The position numbers were made by a program, and so were the translations under genes. A model generated the notes under the pieces. The model was not told the origin of the DNA, did not search any database, and saw only the letters and a program-made list of their open reading frames with translations. This document shows, in pieces, positions 33,084 through 44,140 of a stretch of DNA of 64,000 nt. This DNA is from Gigaspora margarita. Lineage: Eukaryota; Glomeromycota; Glomeromycetes; Diversisporales; Gigasporaceae. The stretch covers positions 79,598 through 143,597 of the forward strand of contig WTPW01000583.1 in assembly GCA_009809945.1 (NCBI GenBank), in the 5' to 3' direction. Numbering within the stretch: position 1 is the stretch's first letter; each line of letters opens with the position of its first letter.

Positions 33084-33500
33084 TCATAGGAACTGAAAAC
33101 CACTCATGACTTGATTCGAATTAGGTAGGCACATTCCTAATTTGGATAGAGTAAACATTGTCGAACTTTTGGAGGGGATAAGCTGATTTTTCCACTTTTT
33201 GGCAAAAATTTTGAAAAAACCAAAGAGAATATCAGGAGTGCCAAAACTTGCAAAGAGCATAAGTTTTATGCTTTGTAGAATAACATATTCAACCAAAAGT
33301 ATGTTTTCACTGAGACTTCTACAACCTTTGACAAAAAACTTCAGGGTTGTTGCCCTACTATATTTTCTATAGTAACAAAGTCTCCTGCCCAGAGAGCCAA
33401 ACCCACAAGGAGAGTTCTTTTTCATCTCTATTTCAGTCCACCTCACATGCAATCTGAATCTCTTTATCCAAGCTGCTTCTGATAAAGTTTTTGTTATATA
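33084..33500 (-). CDS. Unassigned ORF fragment upstream of the LINE-type tail
   Basis: A 122-codon frame (33452-33084), open upstream to about 33500, has a composition more protein-like than its surroundings (CGFGSLGRRLCYYRKYS, LLVEYVILQSIKL, MFTLSKLGMCLPNSN). I recognise no domain. Position suggests the remains of a LINE or other transposon protein. A host-gene exon is less likely because no splice context is evident. Confidence 0.35.
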   Translation of the reverse strand, partial: YITKTLSEAAWIKRFRLHVRWTEIEMKKNSPCGFGSLGRRLCYYRKYSRATTLKFFVKGCRSLSENILLVEYVILQSIKLMLFASFGTPDILFGFFKIFAKKWKNQLIPSKSSTMFTLSKLGMCLPNSNQVMSGFQFL

Positions 33501-33662
33501 TAAATATATTAACTATAAAGTTTTCATAGGTCAGTAGTTTGGAGAAGTTTTGGTCCAGAGGATCATCAAAAAGAGTTAATGTTTATTATTTTTTAATTAT
33601 TTTTTTATTACTTTTTTAATTTTAATTTTTTTTTATTTATTTTTTTTACTTTTTATATTACA
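33501..33662. other. T-rich stretch
   Basis: Low-complexity T-rich sequence that ends in the left TSD copy of the next element. Nothing else was seen. Confidence 0.5.
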
Positions 33663-34485
33663 TGGAGGTTGGAACTGAATTGTTGCATCTGAATTTAAAA
33701 CCAGTTCAATCTGATTCAAATATTTTATATTTGGATTTAATAAAACTAGATTTATCGAATTTAATAAAACCAAATAAAACTGAAAAATCAGATTTAATAA
33801 AACTGGATTTATCGAATTTAATAAAACAGCAAAATCAAATACCAGGAATATAGCTATGTAGAGTGTATGGTTTACTACTATCTAGAATGGCGAGTTCGCC
33901 AATCTTATATAATTTGCTGCCATAGTATACTGCTACTGTATATGAGCATACAAATTTGGCATTCGTGTTATCCTGAGGTATGTATATCATATAATGGAAT
34001 GAGGATACATAAACTATTCTTTATCGCTATCAACAGATTGCCTTAAGTTTTAAAATGCATTTATTTAGATACTAGAATTCAATTTTGGCCAACCGTATTT
34101 ATTAATAATAATAACTAATTATATTATAGCAAAATTGGCGTCTGGCAATTTTATTTAGCGCGTGGATTATTGGATTATTAGCAAAATTTATCAATATCGA
34201 TCCCTTCTGTCCGGATCTGCTGAATTTTGGTTGCATGACCAATCTATTCTGATTTACGGCGTATTAAGCTACCCTAAGCACAGATATTTGGACGTTTTAA
34301 CTACTAGTTTATTACAACTGTGAAACCCAGTTTTTTTTTAAATTCAGGTTGATTTGGTTTTACGAGTTTATTAAAATCACAAAACCAAATTACCTGAGTT
34401 TATTTAAATTTGGGTTAAACCAGTTTAAGTTGAAGTTGAAAAATTAAATCTGGATTGTATAAAATAAAACCGGTTCCAACCTCTA
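33663..34485. mobile_element. hAT-like element, 823 bp
   Basis: The ends are TGGAGGTTGGAACTGAATTG and, reversed, TAGAGGTTGGAACCGGTTTT. The flanks ATATTACA and ATATTATG agree at 6 of 8 positions. Subterminal TTTAATAAAAC/TTTATCGAATTTAATAAA repeats lie on the left and their complements on the right. The core (about 33850-34310) is more balanced in base content but has no convincing frame. The 63-codon plus frame at the left end is only the repeat. Confidence 0.75.
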
Positions 34486-34493
34486 ATATTATG

Positions 34494-35120
34494 TCTTTTT
34501 TTATATTTTATTTATTCTAATTTTTTTAATTTCTTTTATTTATATTATGTTTATATCATTTTCATTATTTTATTTTTTACTTTATTTTATTTTATTTTAT
34601 TTTTTATTGTTTTTTTTTATTCTTAAAATTTTTTTATTTTTTTTTGAATCTTTTTTTTCATATTTTTTTTATTTATTTTTTTTTTATTTTTAATTTTTTT
34701 ATTATTTTATTATTTATTTTTTTATTGTTTTTTTTATTACTTTTTTTTACACTTTACTTTTTTTACTTTTTTTATTTATTTATTTTTTTTAACATATTTT
34801 TTTAATTAATTTATTTTTATTTTATATATTTTTTAATTTAATTATTTTGATTTTTTTTATAATCTATTATTTTTTTTAAAATGTAACTTATATTTTTATG
34901 AATTTATTAATTTTTTTTAATTATTTTTTTGATTTTTAAATTTTTTTTATTTTTTTAATTATTCAGTTTTTTCTTTAATTTAAATTTTATTATTATTATT
35001 TATTTATTTTATTATTTATTTAATATTTTATTAAATATTATTTTTACTTAAATAATTTATTTATTAAATAAGCAATGATCAAATTACACAAAATAGTACA
35101 GCAGTAATTTAAGATAAGTA
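34494..35120. repeat. T-rich low-complexity tract
   Basis: Mostly T runs broken by A (TTTATTTATTTTTTTT-like). It has no information content beyond composition. Confidence 0.8.
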
Positions 35121-36010
35121 ATTCAATTTATTTTTTGTTTCTTAATTTTTTTTATTAACTAATATTTATTCTTCTTTCATCATTGTTGTCATCCAGTTCT
35201 TTCATTGGTACCTCAGAGTTTGTGTAAATGGTAGCTGCTAAAGCTTTTCCTCTATTGGATCTGGAGATTTAGATCACATCAATCTATAAAATAAGTATAT
35301 TTTTTTTTGTCTTGTTTTTTATTAAATTTATTTATCTTTTTAACTTTTTCTCTCATTAGAATGCCTCCAAGATTCAAAGAAGTAAACTTGTAAAGAGTAG
35401 CTGCTAATGCTATTCCTTCTTCAAATCGGCTAGAGATCTATAAGAGTAGGTAGAAGTTTATTAATATCTGGGCAGGGATTTTTTATTACATTTTTTTTAA
35501 ATTTATTTTTATTTATTTGTTAGTTTCGTTTCCTAGAGTTTTCTTTGTCATTGGTTTCAGAGCCTTTTTTGCTATCGCATGTTATCTGGAGCTTTTTAAT
35601 TGCTGCCATGTTAATATCATTGGTGTGAAATCACTTTCATTATTGGTACAGCGAAGAATCGGTTTCTAATTTTTTTTTTGCTTCAGCGTTGTATTCGTGC
35701 ATTTCTAATTTTTTCAGGTTCAGAATATATGACCATCATGTCTTGCTTTTTTGGTGCGTTACTGGATACATTCATCATTAGTGCCAAGTTTGTAATGCTA
35801 TTATACGTTGTGTTAGGTCATTGTTCTTGGATTTGTGAAATTGTTGTTAGACCACTTCACCATTTTCTATGTTATAGTTAGGTATTTAAAGTAGAAATAA
35901 TAGTTGAATTGTTAGGTTGGGGTTAGGGTTAGAGTAAGTTAAAATAGATTTGAATAAATATTGTAGTGGCAAGTTAGATAGTAGCGCAACAGTAATTTTA
36001 GTAATTTATT
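35121..36010. repeat. Diverged ~190-bp direct repeats, no gene
   Basis: GTAGCTGCTAAAGCTTTTCC near 35230 and GTAGCTGCTAATGCTATTCC near 35398 head two diverged units, each followed by a GAGAT-containing stretch and a T-rich run. The plus frame at 35678-35881 (67 codons) has no recognisable motif. Confidence 0.4.
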
Positions 36011-36054
36011 NNATATATTATGTNCAANGGTTTCGAATNCATATTATTTTTTTN
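36011..36054. other. Ambiguous bases (N) in the assembly
   Basis: N is present at 36011, 36012, 36024, 36028, 36039 and 36054. Scattered single Ns suggest polymorphic or poorly covered positions rather than a scaffold gap. Confidence 0.95.
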
Positions 36055-36602
36055 TTTATTTAATTAAATAAAATTTATATAAGCTATTATATTATTCTTG
36101 TAAAGAAAAGCTATTACAGTATTATTATGTAATTCTTATCTTGTGACTAAATCCGGATATTTGCATATTGTAGAATTTGTATTGCGCAAGTTTATATGCA
36201 TAAGAAAGAATTTTTTAAAAAAAGTAACATGCTACTACTACTAAAAATTGTAATTTTATATATTAGCTTATATAAAATTTTATACTATAACCAAGGTTAG
36301 AATTTATTTTGCATATTTTTTTAATTTTTTTTATTGTAAGGTATAAATTTTGCATTCTATCTTTTAAAAAAGTCTTCTGTATAGCACTTAATAAAAAATT
36401 TAAAAGTTACCTTACCTATCTATGTATATTTCAGGGTCCTGGTAGAACTACAGATCATATGCTAGTAATAAATGCATATTTATATTTATACAAAAGAAGC
36501 TTTGTAATAAAAAAAATAGCCCTCACAATGCTAAATATCTATTATATTAAAGTACAAATGTCTGTCTGTCATACTATTAACCAATCAGAAAATTCAATGT
36601 AG
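36055..36602. other. Gene-free AT-rich stretch
   Basis: No motif was recognised. The 97-codon plus frame at 36309-36602 is Phe/Tyr/Ile/Lys-rich and ends at the edge of the next MITE. Confidence 0.4.
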
Positions 36603-36858
36603 AATTGGGGGGACATTAATAGAAAAGGGACAAATCATTTTTAGTAAATTTTTTTTAATTTTTAAATTAAAATATCTTGGCAACTACTTAACCGATTTTG
36701 ATAAAAATTTTTTTATTTTAATCTTAGAATTATCTAGAATTAATATAAAAAAAATTTATTAGGTTTAATAAGATAGTTGTCAAAATTTTTAAGCTCAAAG
36801 TTAGAAAAACTTTTACTTAGAAAAAATTTGTTCCTTTTCTATTGACTTCACCCCAATT
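36603..36858. mobile_element. 256-bp MITE, AATTGGGG ends
   Basis: The left end reads AATTGGGGGGACATTAATAG and the right end, reversed, AATTGGGGTGAAGTCAATAG. Both are followed by AAAAGG(G/A)ACAAAT, about 33 bp of arm. The interior has TTGGCAACTACTTAACCGAT, a word type repeated in the satellite at 57680-59690. Confidence 0.75.
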
Positions 36859-37100
36859 TTTAAATATTTGTAAATTGTTGATCACTATCACAGTTATGCT
36901 TAATTTATTGGTCATGACAGCAACTCCACTATTACATGTCACTTACTCTTAGGTCCTTGAGCTACTATTGCTACTGTAAAGCCTAACTACAAACAGAAGT
37001 CCATGCACTGCTAATACAGCCATGAAATTATAACAGATCAATATAGTATAGATGAGCAAATCTATATATATAGGCTAAATTTAAGATCTATACTATACCA
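36859..37100. repeat. 46-bp minisatellite relic and TATAGTATAGG copy
   Basis: At about 36950-37030 lie one to two units of the AGGTCCTTG...GCAGCC...AGCCTAA minisatellite expanded at 40885 and 44141. They are followed by a TATAGTATAGG copy (37031-37100), which is cut at its end by the next element and continues at 39150. Confidence 0.6.
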
Positions 37101-37350
37101 GGACCCCAAAGAATACATATATAACTCAGATCCAGACTCAAAATTTTAATATAACTTTATACACTTAATTTTATTAAAAGCTTTATACAAAATTATCATA
37201 TAAGTTCAAATTTTGCTATAAATTATACAATTTTAGATCTGAGTTTATATACCATATATATTCCTATTCCAAAAATAAACTACCCTTTTGTTTTAACCAA
37301 AAAAATCCAAAAACTTGTTTTATCCAAAAATAAGCTACCCCCGATCAATA

Positions 37351-38300
37351 ATAGTTACTACATAGTAAAGTAAAAGTCCAAATTTTACTATGCAAATCGG
37401 TTATAATTGCTTAAGTAAACTTGTTCGGAAGATCAAAATACATATATTGTAAAACTTTTATACAAATTGGATAATATTTTATTATTTGAGTTTTAATTTT
37501 TACGTTCGTCGAAAAATTAAAAATTTTTTAAAAAATATAAGGTAAATGGGGGTATTGTGGGCCAGTTAAAGTTTCTACTAATAAAACTTTTTAATAACAA
37601 ATAGATTTTTATACAATTTTTATTATTTGAACTATATGCTTAATAAAGAATAAATTGCTTAAAAAAAATCTTTAAATCATATGTAGTATTAGATATAAAT
37701 AATTAGTACACAAATAGAATATAAAAACTAAATTTTAAAGGGGAGGGGGGTATTGTGGGCCATTAGTTGATAGCTAATAATTTTTGATCTACTGGTCCGT
37801 TTTGGATGATTTTACTACAAAATGACCATCTCAGTGAGACGATTCTAACAAGTACAAAATCGTTAAAATCCAATCACGGGATCCCAAGATCGTTAAAGGT
37901 TAATATGCAAAAAAATTGCAACTTTACTAATATAATCAAATATATGCAAATACTTATATTTTGCATAAATGACAATATCTTGTGATCTAGTGGTCAGAAT
38001 TGGATGAAATTTATACCATTCAATTTGTTTCAATGAGACGAATCAAATGGTATAAAATTTATCCAATTTCAATCACAAGATCACAAGATATCTAGCTAGC
38101 CCACAATACCCCCCTGGCCCACAATACCTCCATTTACCTTATATACTGAACGTAAAAATTACAAGTTAAATAATAAAAAGTTCTCCAATTTGTATGAAAA
38201 TTTCAGAGAATATGCATTTTTATATTATGCACATGTTTACTTCAGCGCATATAATCGATTTATATAGTAAAATTTGGAGTTTGTTATGTAGCGATTATTT
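37351..38300. repeat. TACATAGTAAAGTC foldback, copy 3, split
   Basis: The left half (ATAGTTACTACATAGTAAAG to TTTTTTAAAAAATAT) and right half (ACTGAACGTAAAAATTACAA to TTTGTTATGTAGCGATTATT) belong together. An element at 37540-38139 was inserted exactly at the palindrome centre. Confidence 0.75.
37540..38139. mobile_element. 600-bp element in the foldback centre
   Basis: The ends are AGGTAAATGGGGGTATTGTG and, reversed, AGGTAAATGGAGGTATTGTG, with TATA on both flanks. A second internal copy of the end (GGGGGGTATTGTGGGCCA near 37746, inverted near 38100) gives double-layered arms. Between them (37774-38090) is an inverted GATCTACT module. Confidence 0.8.
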
Positions 38301-38520
38301 GTGATCACTAATAAGCTTTTTGCACAGATATTTTTTAAAAAAAATTCTCACGCATTTAATCTTGTGCAGACAAGTTTTTTGTGGAAAAAAAAACAAAAAA
38401 AAAATAAATAAAAAAAATAAAAAAAGCGATATGCATACCATAATGTTTCCAAAATAAGCTACCTTTTTTGGATGTTTTTTGGACACAAAAAATCTGGAGG
38501 TAGATTTTTGGTCAATCGCA
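38301..38520. other. Spacer between two foldbacks
   Basis: It includes an A-rich run and one internal TTTCCAAAATAAGCTACC word. The minus-strand frame at 38295-38486 is low complexity. Confidence 0.5.
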
Positions 38521-38866
38521 AATAGTTGTTACATAGAAAATTCCAAATTCTACTATGTAAATTGACTATTATCGCTTAAGTAAACTTATTCAGAAGATAA
38601 AAATACATATATGCTAAAATTTTCATCAATATCGAAGCACCTTTTATTATTAAACTTTTAATTTTTAAGTTCAACGAATATATTTTTGTAATAAAATTTT
38701 AATTTTACCATTGAACGTAAAAATTAAAAGTCAAATAATAAAAAGTTCTCAGATTTTGATAAAATTTTTAGGATATGCGTATTTTGATCTTCTGAACAAG
38801 TTTACTTAAATGACTTTAATCACTTTTAATAGTAAACATTTGACTTTACTATGTAGTGACTATTAT
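38521..38866. repeat. TACATAGTAAAGTC foldback, copy 4
   Basis: Left AATAGTTGTTACATAGAAAA and right GACTTTACTATGTAGTGACT pair, with a centre near 38690 where TTTAAGTTCAACGAATA meets TTGAACGTAAAAATTAAAAG. Confidence 0.75.
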
Positions 38867-39476
38867 CAATCATAGGGTAGCTTATTTTTGGATCAAAGGC
38901 GTTTTTACATTTTTGGATTTAAACAAGAGAGTACATGTAGTTTATTTTTGGAAACATACAGTATAGTATCGTTATACAAAATAAAAATCTAACTTGTTAT
39001 AAAAGATATCTTTGTTATACCAATAAACATCTAACTTTTCAAAAAATTACCTGTTGGTTATACAAATTTAAACATATAATATATTAAAAAATTATATAGT
39101 AAGTCTATATAAAACTGGATCTCAGTATTACATATATTCTTCAGGGTCCTATACCAATCAGCTATAATTTCAAACTATAACACTAATATATATTATATTG
39201 GATCAGTATAGTATAGATTTAATATTCGACCTATGCTATACAGTTCTGCGCACCTATACTACACTGATCTGTAAATTACTTTATATAAGTTGTGATCTCA
39301 TGATCTGCACCACAAATTGACCTAAGTCTTTTTTTGAATCAAGAAATAACACATGTCAATTCAGAAGAAATGATATGAACACTGTACTATACTAAACAGC
39401 TCATCAGTATAGGTCAATATTTTCAAATTTATACCATACTATGGATCTGCAAAATTTAATGAAACTTAGTATATAG

Positions 39477-40140
39477 TATAATTCTGCAATAGTCATATTT
39501 GTATTAGTCACAATTAGTGATGCATACTGCTCAGCTCAGCTCAGCTTACAGCTAACATTTACTAAGCCAGGCTGATCCTTCAGCTCTACATCTAGAGCCA
39601 AGCCGCTTATAAGCTGATCACCCTCAAGCTGAGCCATTTATAAGCTGATATCCTTGTGAGTATGAAGAAGAAAATATGTAATACAAGGCAATAAAGATCG
39701 ATTTGAATATAATGAATAAAAAAAAAGAAAACATGTAAAAATAATATAAATATCAATGAAAAAGATCAATAAAATAAAAAAAGCATGATAAAGTTGAACA
39801 TAATTTAAGTCATGATACTAGATTATCTACTATTGGCTAATAGGAGTCAATACTTACCCTATAGCCGAGTCAATGATTGGCTTCAAGGTCTTAGTCAAGC
39901 TATTGTTGGAACCAATACCTTATTAGTAGACCCATAGCTGCACCAATTATCAGCTCGGCTTAGCCGTTTGGCTCACAGCTTGGCTTTAGCCATTCATATC
40001 TCTAGTCACAATCTCACTATAGTCACTTCAATTCTTCTATTGAACTATATACCCTATATAAATACTTTGCTCACATTAGTCACAATCTCACAATAGGCAC
40101 ATAGAATGTCTAATTTGCATATGACTATTGCAGGGTTATA
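39477..40140. mobile_element. CTGCAATAGTCATAT element
   Basis: The ends are TATAATTCTGCAATAGTCAT and, reversed, TATAACCCTGCAATAGTCAT, about 24 bp. The interior repeats TTAGTCACAATCTCAC. The 490-bp hAT-like element at 39515-40004 was inserted into it; without that it is about 170 bp. Confidence 0.7.
39515..40004. mobile_element. hAT-like element with AGCT-rich ends, 490 bp
   Basis: The TSD GTCACAAT is exact (39507-39514 and 40005-40012). The ends are TAGTGATGCATAC and, reversed, TAGAGATATGAATGG. Both subterminal regions carry repeated CAGCTCAGC/AAGCTGAGCC words in opposite sense. No coding capacity. Confidence 0.85.
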
Positions 40141-40585
40141 CTGGATAGTAAAACCAGCCTATACTATATCATAAAGTTGCACATCAGCATGGATAGATGA
40201 GCTGTTTAGTATAGTATAGGCCAGTTTACAATCTATACTATACAGATCAGGTATTATATATATGAGTGTTAGTTTCATAGTATTTTGCAGATCTGTAATA
40301 TGATATAGATTTGAAAAGATTGACCTATACTGATGAGCAGTTTAATATAGTTAGTGTTTGCAACATTTCTAAATTTATGTCAATTCTGAATTGACATGTG
40401 TTATTTCTTAATGGAATAAAAAACTAGGTCAATTTGTGGCAAATCATAAGACCATAGCAATATAATAAACTACTGATAATAATTATGTATTATAAAGGTA
40501 TTTACAGATCAGTGTAGTATAGATGAGCAGATCTGTATAGCATCAGCTAAATTTTAAATCTATACTATACTGAACCAATGTAATT

Positions 40586-40760
40586 GTCTGAAGGACACTA
40601 CAGATGGAGCAATAGAGTACCTGATGTCTGTGTATTAACAAATTCTAGATTCTGATTGGATAGATCAGATATAACATAAAAACAATAGAAAACTGATGCT
40701 TATTGGCTAGATTAGGTGTAATATATAAAACAACTCAGATTTTATATTTGTCCTTCAGAC
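40586..40760. mobile_element. 175-bp MITE, GTCTGAAGGACA ends
   Basis: GTCTGAAGGACA at the left is matched by TGTCCTTCAGAC at the right. The inner parts also partly pair (TCTGATTGGATAGATCAG and TTGGCTAGATTAG). The TSD is not clear. Confidence 0.6.
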
Positions 40761-40884
40761 TTAAATGGATATCATTTTTCTAGTATATATTAGCATTAGA
40801 AAATTATAGCTGATCGGTATAGTATAGATCTTAAATTCAGCCTATACTATACAGATTTGCTTATCTATACAATACTGGTCTGCG

Positions 40885-41245
40885 GTAATTTCCATAGCCA
40901 CAAATCCTAATCACAATAAAGTTCTTTGCACTGCTATCGCCCAAACATAATATGAGATTCTTGTACTGCTAACGCAGCCATGGAGCCTAAAAAGCAAATA
41001 TGAGGTCCTTGTATGGCTAATTAGCTTTAGAGCCTAATCACAATATGATGTCCTTGTACTGCTATTGTAGTCATGGATTGTACTGCTCTCGCAGCTATGA
41101 AGCTATAACATCAAATATAGAGTCCATGCACTACTATTGCAGCCGCAGAGCCTAACTACAACATAAAGTACTTGCACTGCTCTCATAACTGTAGAGCCTA
41201 AACATCAAATATGAGGTCCTTGTACTGCTATCGCCTAATAATACA
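40885..41245. repeat. ~46-bp minisatellite, cluster 1 (about 8 units)
   Basis: Units follow the pattern ATATGAGGTCCTTGTACTGC then TATCGCAGCC then (A/T)GGAGCCTAA, spaced about 45-50 bp and diverged. The same repeat is at 44141-44885 with more units. Confidence 0.75.
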
Positions 41246-41498
41246 TAAGATAGCTGCACAGTATGGATACTGCGCAGGACCAGTACGATCAGCAATATTT
41301 GTAAGAATACTTCATTTAATTAACCTATCAAGATATCTGCACTGATAAATTTAACACAAACAAAATGAACCTCAGCATACTAGAACAATAGTTTACATTT
41401 ACCACAAAGATTTTATTAAGTAAAATGCCCTATTTTTACAAATATTTCAATAGTGCTATTATGTGTTAAAAATATATATATAAGATATTTGATTATTT
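41246..41498. other. Unassigned AT-rich spacer
   Basis: Nothing recognisable apart from a short AT microsatellite near 41470. Confidence 0.4.
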
Positions 41499-41656
41499 AA
41501 TATCTTGGGTCACTTGTATTAGTGGATTGATTCTTGACAATAATAACGGACATGGCTGATACTGATCGGCTGCTTACGCAGCTGATTAGTATCAGTTATG
41601 TATTTCTATTACTACTGTTAAAGATCAATCCAATAATGCCCAATGACCCGAGATAT
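41499..41656. repeat. 158-bp palindrome
   Basis: ATATCTTGGGTCACTTGTAT pairs with ATGCCCAATGACCCGAGATA, and GGCTGATACTGATCGGCTGC near the centre pairs with GCAGCTGATTAGTATCAG, leaving a loop of only about four bases near 41578. It would form a very long hairpin as single strand or RNA. Confidence 0.75.
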
Positions 41657-43460
41657 TATTATTATGAATTTATTTGATATCTGAGTTGTTAAGATTGAAT
41701 TAGTTTCGCTTTTTGTGAAATCATAATACTTGCAGGTTATTACAAAAAATTTTGCTACAAACCTTACTTGATATTTCAGTATGCAGTAAGTTGGTTCATA
41801 TTCAAATTATTGTGATTACTATTATGAAAATTCTGTTATAGAACTTACTCTCCCAATGACATCCTATTTTGGTTAAGGTTAAATTAATTTGTATTTGAAT
41901 TATTGGTAATTCATTCTAAATTAGAAATTGAAATTCTAATTTATATTGAGTTATTGTAAGAAAACTAAGAACTTACTATTGTACTAACTACAGTATGTGG
42001 ATAAGTTAGTTTGCATCGAGTTATCATAGTTTCTCTATGATTTGGTGTTTTAGGCGAAATAATTTTTCAAATTCAAAATGTTTTGCACTGAAAAATTTTA
42101 GTTTCGCCCTATAAGTCCGAAACCTCTGAACTAGTTTTGCCCTGCAAATTTGAGTTTCATCTGAACACTAACATGATTAAGGTCATGTTAGTCTGCATTC
42201 ATATTATTAAAACTTTTTTATGAATTATTGTAAAAAATTATTAAACAAACTTACTCCTTATTTTAGCAATCACATTAGGTAATTTATTTTGAGTTGGTTT
42301 ATCAAATTATCATAAGAAAGTCTTAAAAATTCTTCCTAAAAATTAACTTGCGAACTATTGTCAGAATTACAATATTTTGGTGCTATTGATTTGTCTTATG
42401 AAGACAAAACAAATGGTACAAAAACAAACAAAAATTCTGTTACAAACTTACTTGATATCTAGTATGCAGTTAAGGGTTGAGATGATTTGCAATGAAATTA
42501 TCATGATTTTATTATGAATTGCTGCAAAAAATTCTTTTACAGAATTTTTTCGCTATTACAGTATGTGGTTAAGGTTGAATTAATTTGTATCGAAATAAGA
42601 GTAGAAGTGTTAGTTCTGAGTAAGTTTCCCTTTAACCCAAAATTTTTGTAATAAATCGCTTATTGAATTTACTTTTCACCTGTAGAGTATTCATTATTTT
42701 AAGTAATGTCGCTAGTATAACCCAGTTAAAGAAAGAAAGATCAAATTAATTACCTTTTATAAAAACATGAATCGCTTAAATCTTTAATTACCTGATTTAT
42801 TGAACAATTAATCTGTTTCATTGTTAGATTAATCACCCAATTTCGCCCTTTATCACAAGATGATCATTGGTATTATATTAGAACCTTTCATCCTTTGCGA
42901 CTAGAATAAAGAAAAAGAATTATATAAATAGAATGACATTTGAACTACTAACAGAAGAACTATTCACAAGAAATCCCAGAAATATTTATCTTCATTCGAC
43001 CACAATGCATCAAGACCCTAAAAGAATCTTGAGACCCAGACCAAATCAACTATGCACTTTTTGCCTACTAATTAAAGGTTCAAGAATCTTACACAATTAA
43101 AAGGCATTGGTTTGATTCGATAGAGGTGCTGTTAGTGGTTTTTAGCTATATACCCAATGCTCACCACTCTTACAACATGCATTATGTAATGATGAAAAGG
43201 TGAATTAGATATAATAGAATTATCACAATTTCTATTGTGAATTTACTATAAAAATCCTGTTACAAACTTACTCAGCATATAATACATTTTAAGGTTGAGT
43301 TTCAACGAAATTATTGTGACTTCTATCAAGAATTATTGCAAAAAATTATACAAAACTTGCCATTATTCTAATAATCACAATATGTAATTAGGGTTGAGTT
43401 AGTTAATGTTGAAATTATAGCTTCTATCATGATTTACTGTTATGTAACTCACTAACGCAT
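41657..43460. repeat. Degenerate ~100-bp tandem repeats
   Basis: A loose consensus (AACTTACT, ACAGTATGTGGTTAAGGTTG, GTTTGCATCGAAATTAT, ATGAATTATTGTAAAAAATT) recurs around 41760, 41840, 41970, 42250, 42445, 42545, 43265 and 43355. At about 42934-43100 there is an open frame of some 55 codons with more balanced composition (TMHQDPKRILRPRPN). No family is recognised, and it may be chance. Confidence 0.5.
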
Positions 43461-44140
43461 ATTATTAACGTTGTCCATGGCTCAATCTAATTACAAAAGA
43501 TACAAAGTGTGAATGACAAACGGAAGTTGATTTTTTAAATCTCAAAATACAAAGTGTGCATAACAAATGAAAGTCAATTTTTTAAAAAAATATATATATA
43601 TAAATAAATGACAACTGATTATTATTAATTCGTAGTAATAGATTAATTACTAATTATGATGAAACTATTATGACATTAACATGCAATAATTATAGATTTA
43701 AATAGTATCATTCTGATCATATTTTAAATTTTCACACAGTTTTTGGATATAGCTAATCAAAATTGGCAAAGTGCCAAAAACATTTTATTGGTATTGATAA
43801 TTGAAAAATATCAAACATCAATTGATAACCCCCTTATTAGGAATAGTTTCATAAATCATACATAATTTCAAAAAAGTATCCCATACTATTAGTCAATTAC
43901 AACATATAATCATTTTTGACAAGATATTTCCCACCATTGTTCAATGTACATTACACATGCATGTATTGTCATCCCATATCGTCAGAATTACCATAACCCC
44001 TGCCTGAATTGGAAAAATGAAAACCATTACCCACACTAAAAAAGGATTCTTCAAAAATCAGCATAGTGGACATCAACTTTGACGAGCATAAACCATACCT
44101 CTCACATTTCATGTTATACATTCATGTGATCGTACTGATA
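43461..44140. other. Gene-free stretch
   Basis: TACAAAGTGTG(A/C)ATGACAAA occurs twice (about 43500 and 43550). Nothing else was recognised. Confidence 0.4.

Larger units (their letters stand above)
37267..38953. mobile_element. AAAAATAAACTAC element (TAAGCTACC family)
   Basis: The ends are TTCCAAAAATAAACTACCCT and, reversed, TTCCAAAAATAAACTACATG. A second block ATCCAAAAATAAGCTACCC follows on both sides, so the arms are about 80 bp and run into foldbacks. The element 52764-54652 has the same terminal words. It holds the foldbacks at 37351-38300 and 38521-38866. Confidence 0.75.
37101..39148. mobile_element. GGACCC-ended element, outer shell of a five-layer nest
   Basis: The ends are GGACCCCAAAGAATACATAT and, reversed, GGACCCTGAAGAATATATGT, then AACTCAGATCC / ACTGAGATCC. 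TATACCA flanks both sides (7 bp, or 8 if CTATACCA is used; the last base is then shared with the element end). Removing the insert joins CTATACTATACCA to ATCAG, exactly the uninterrupted form at 361-432. No coding capacity. Confidence 0.8.
39160..40880. repeat. Cluster of TATAGTATAGG repeats
   Basis: At least five copies of an 80-bp motif lie at about 39183-39276, 39377-39450, 40141-40250, 40505-40575 and 40808-40880. Each has GATCAGTATAGTATAG(A/G)T, a GAGCA or complementary word, and ATCTATACTATAC. They occur in both orientations. Two elements (39477-40140 and 40586-40760) sit among them. Confidence 0.65.
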
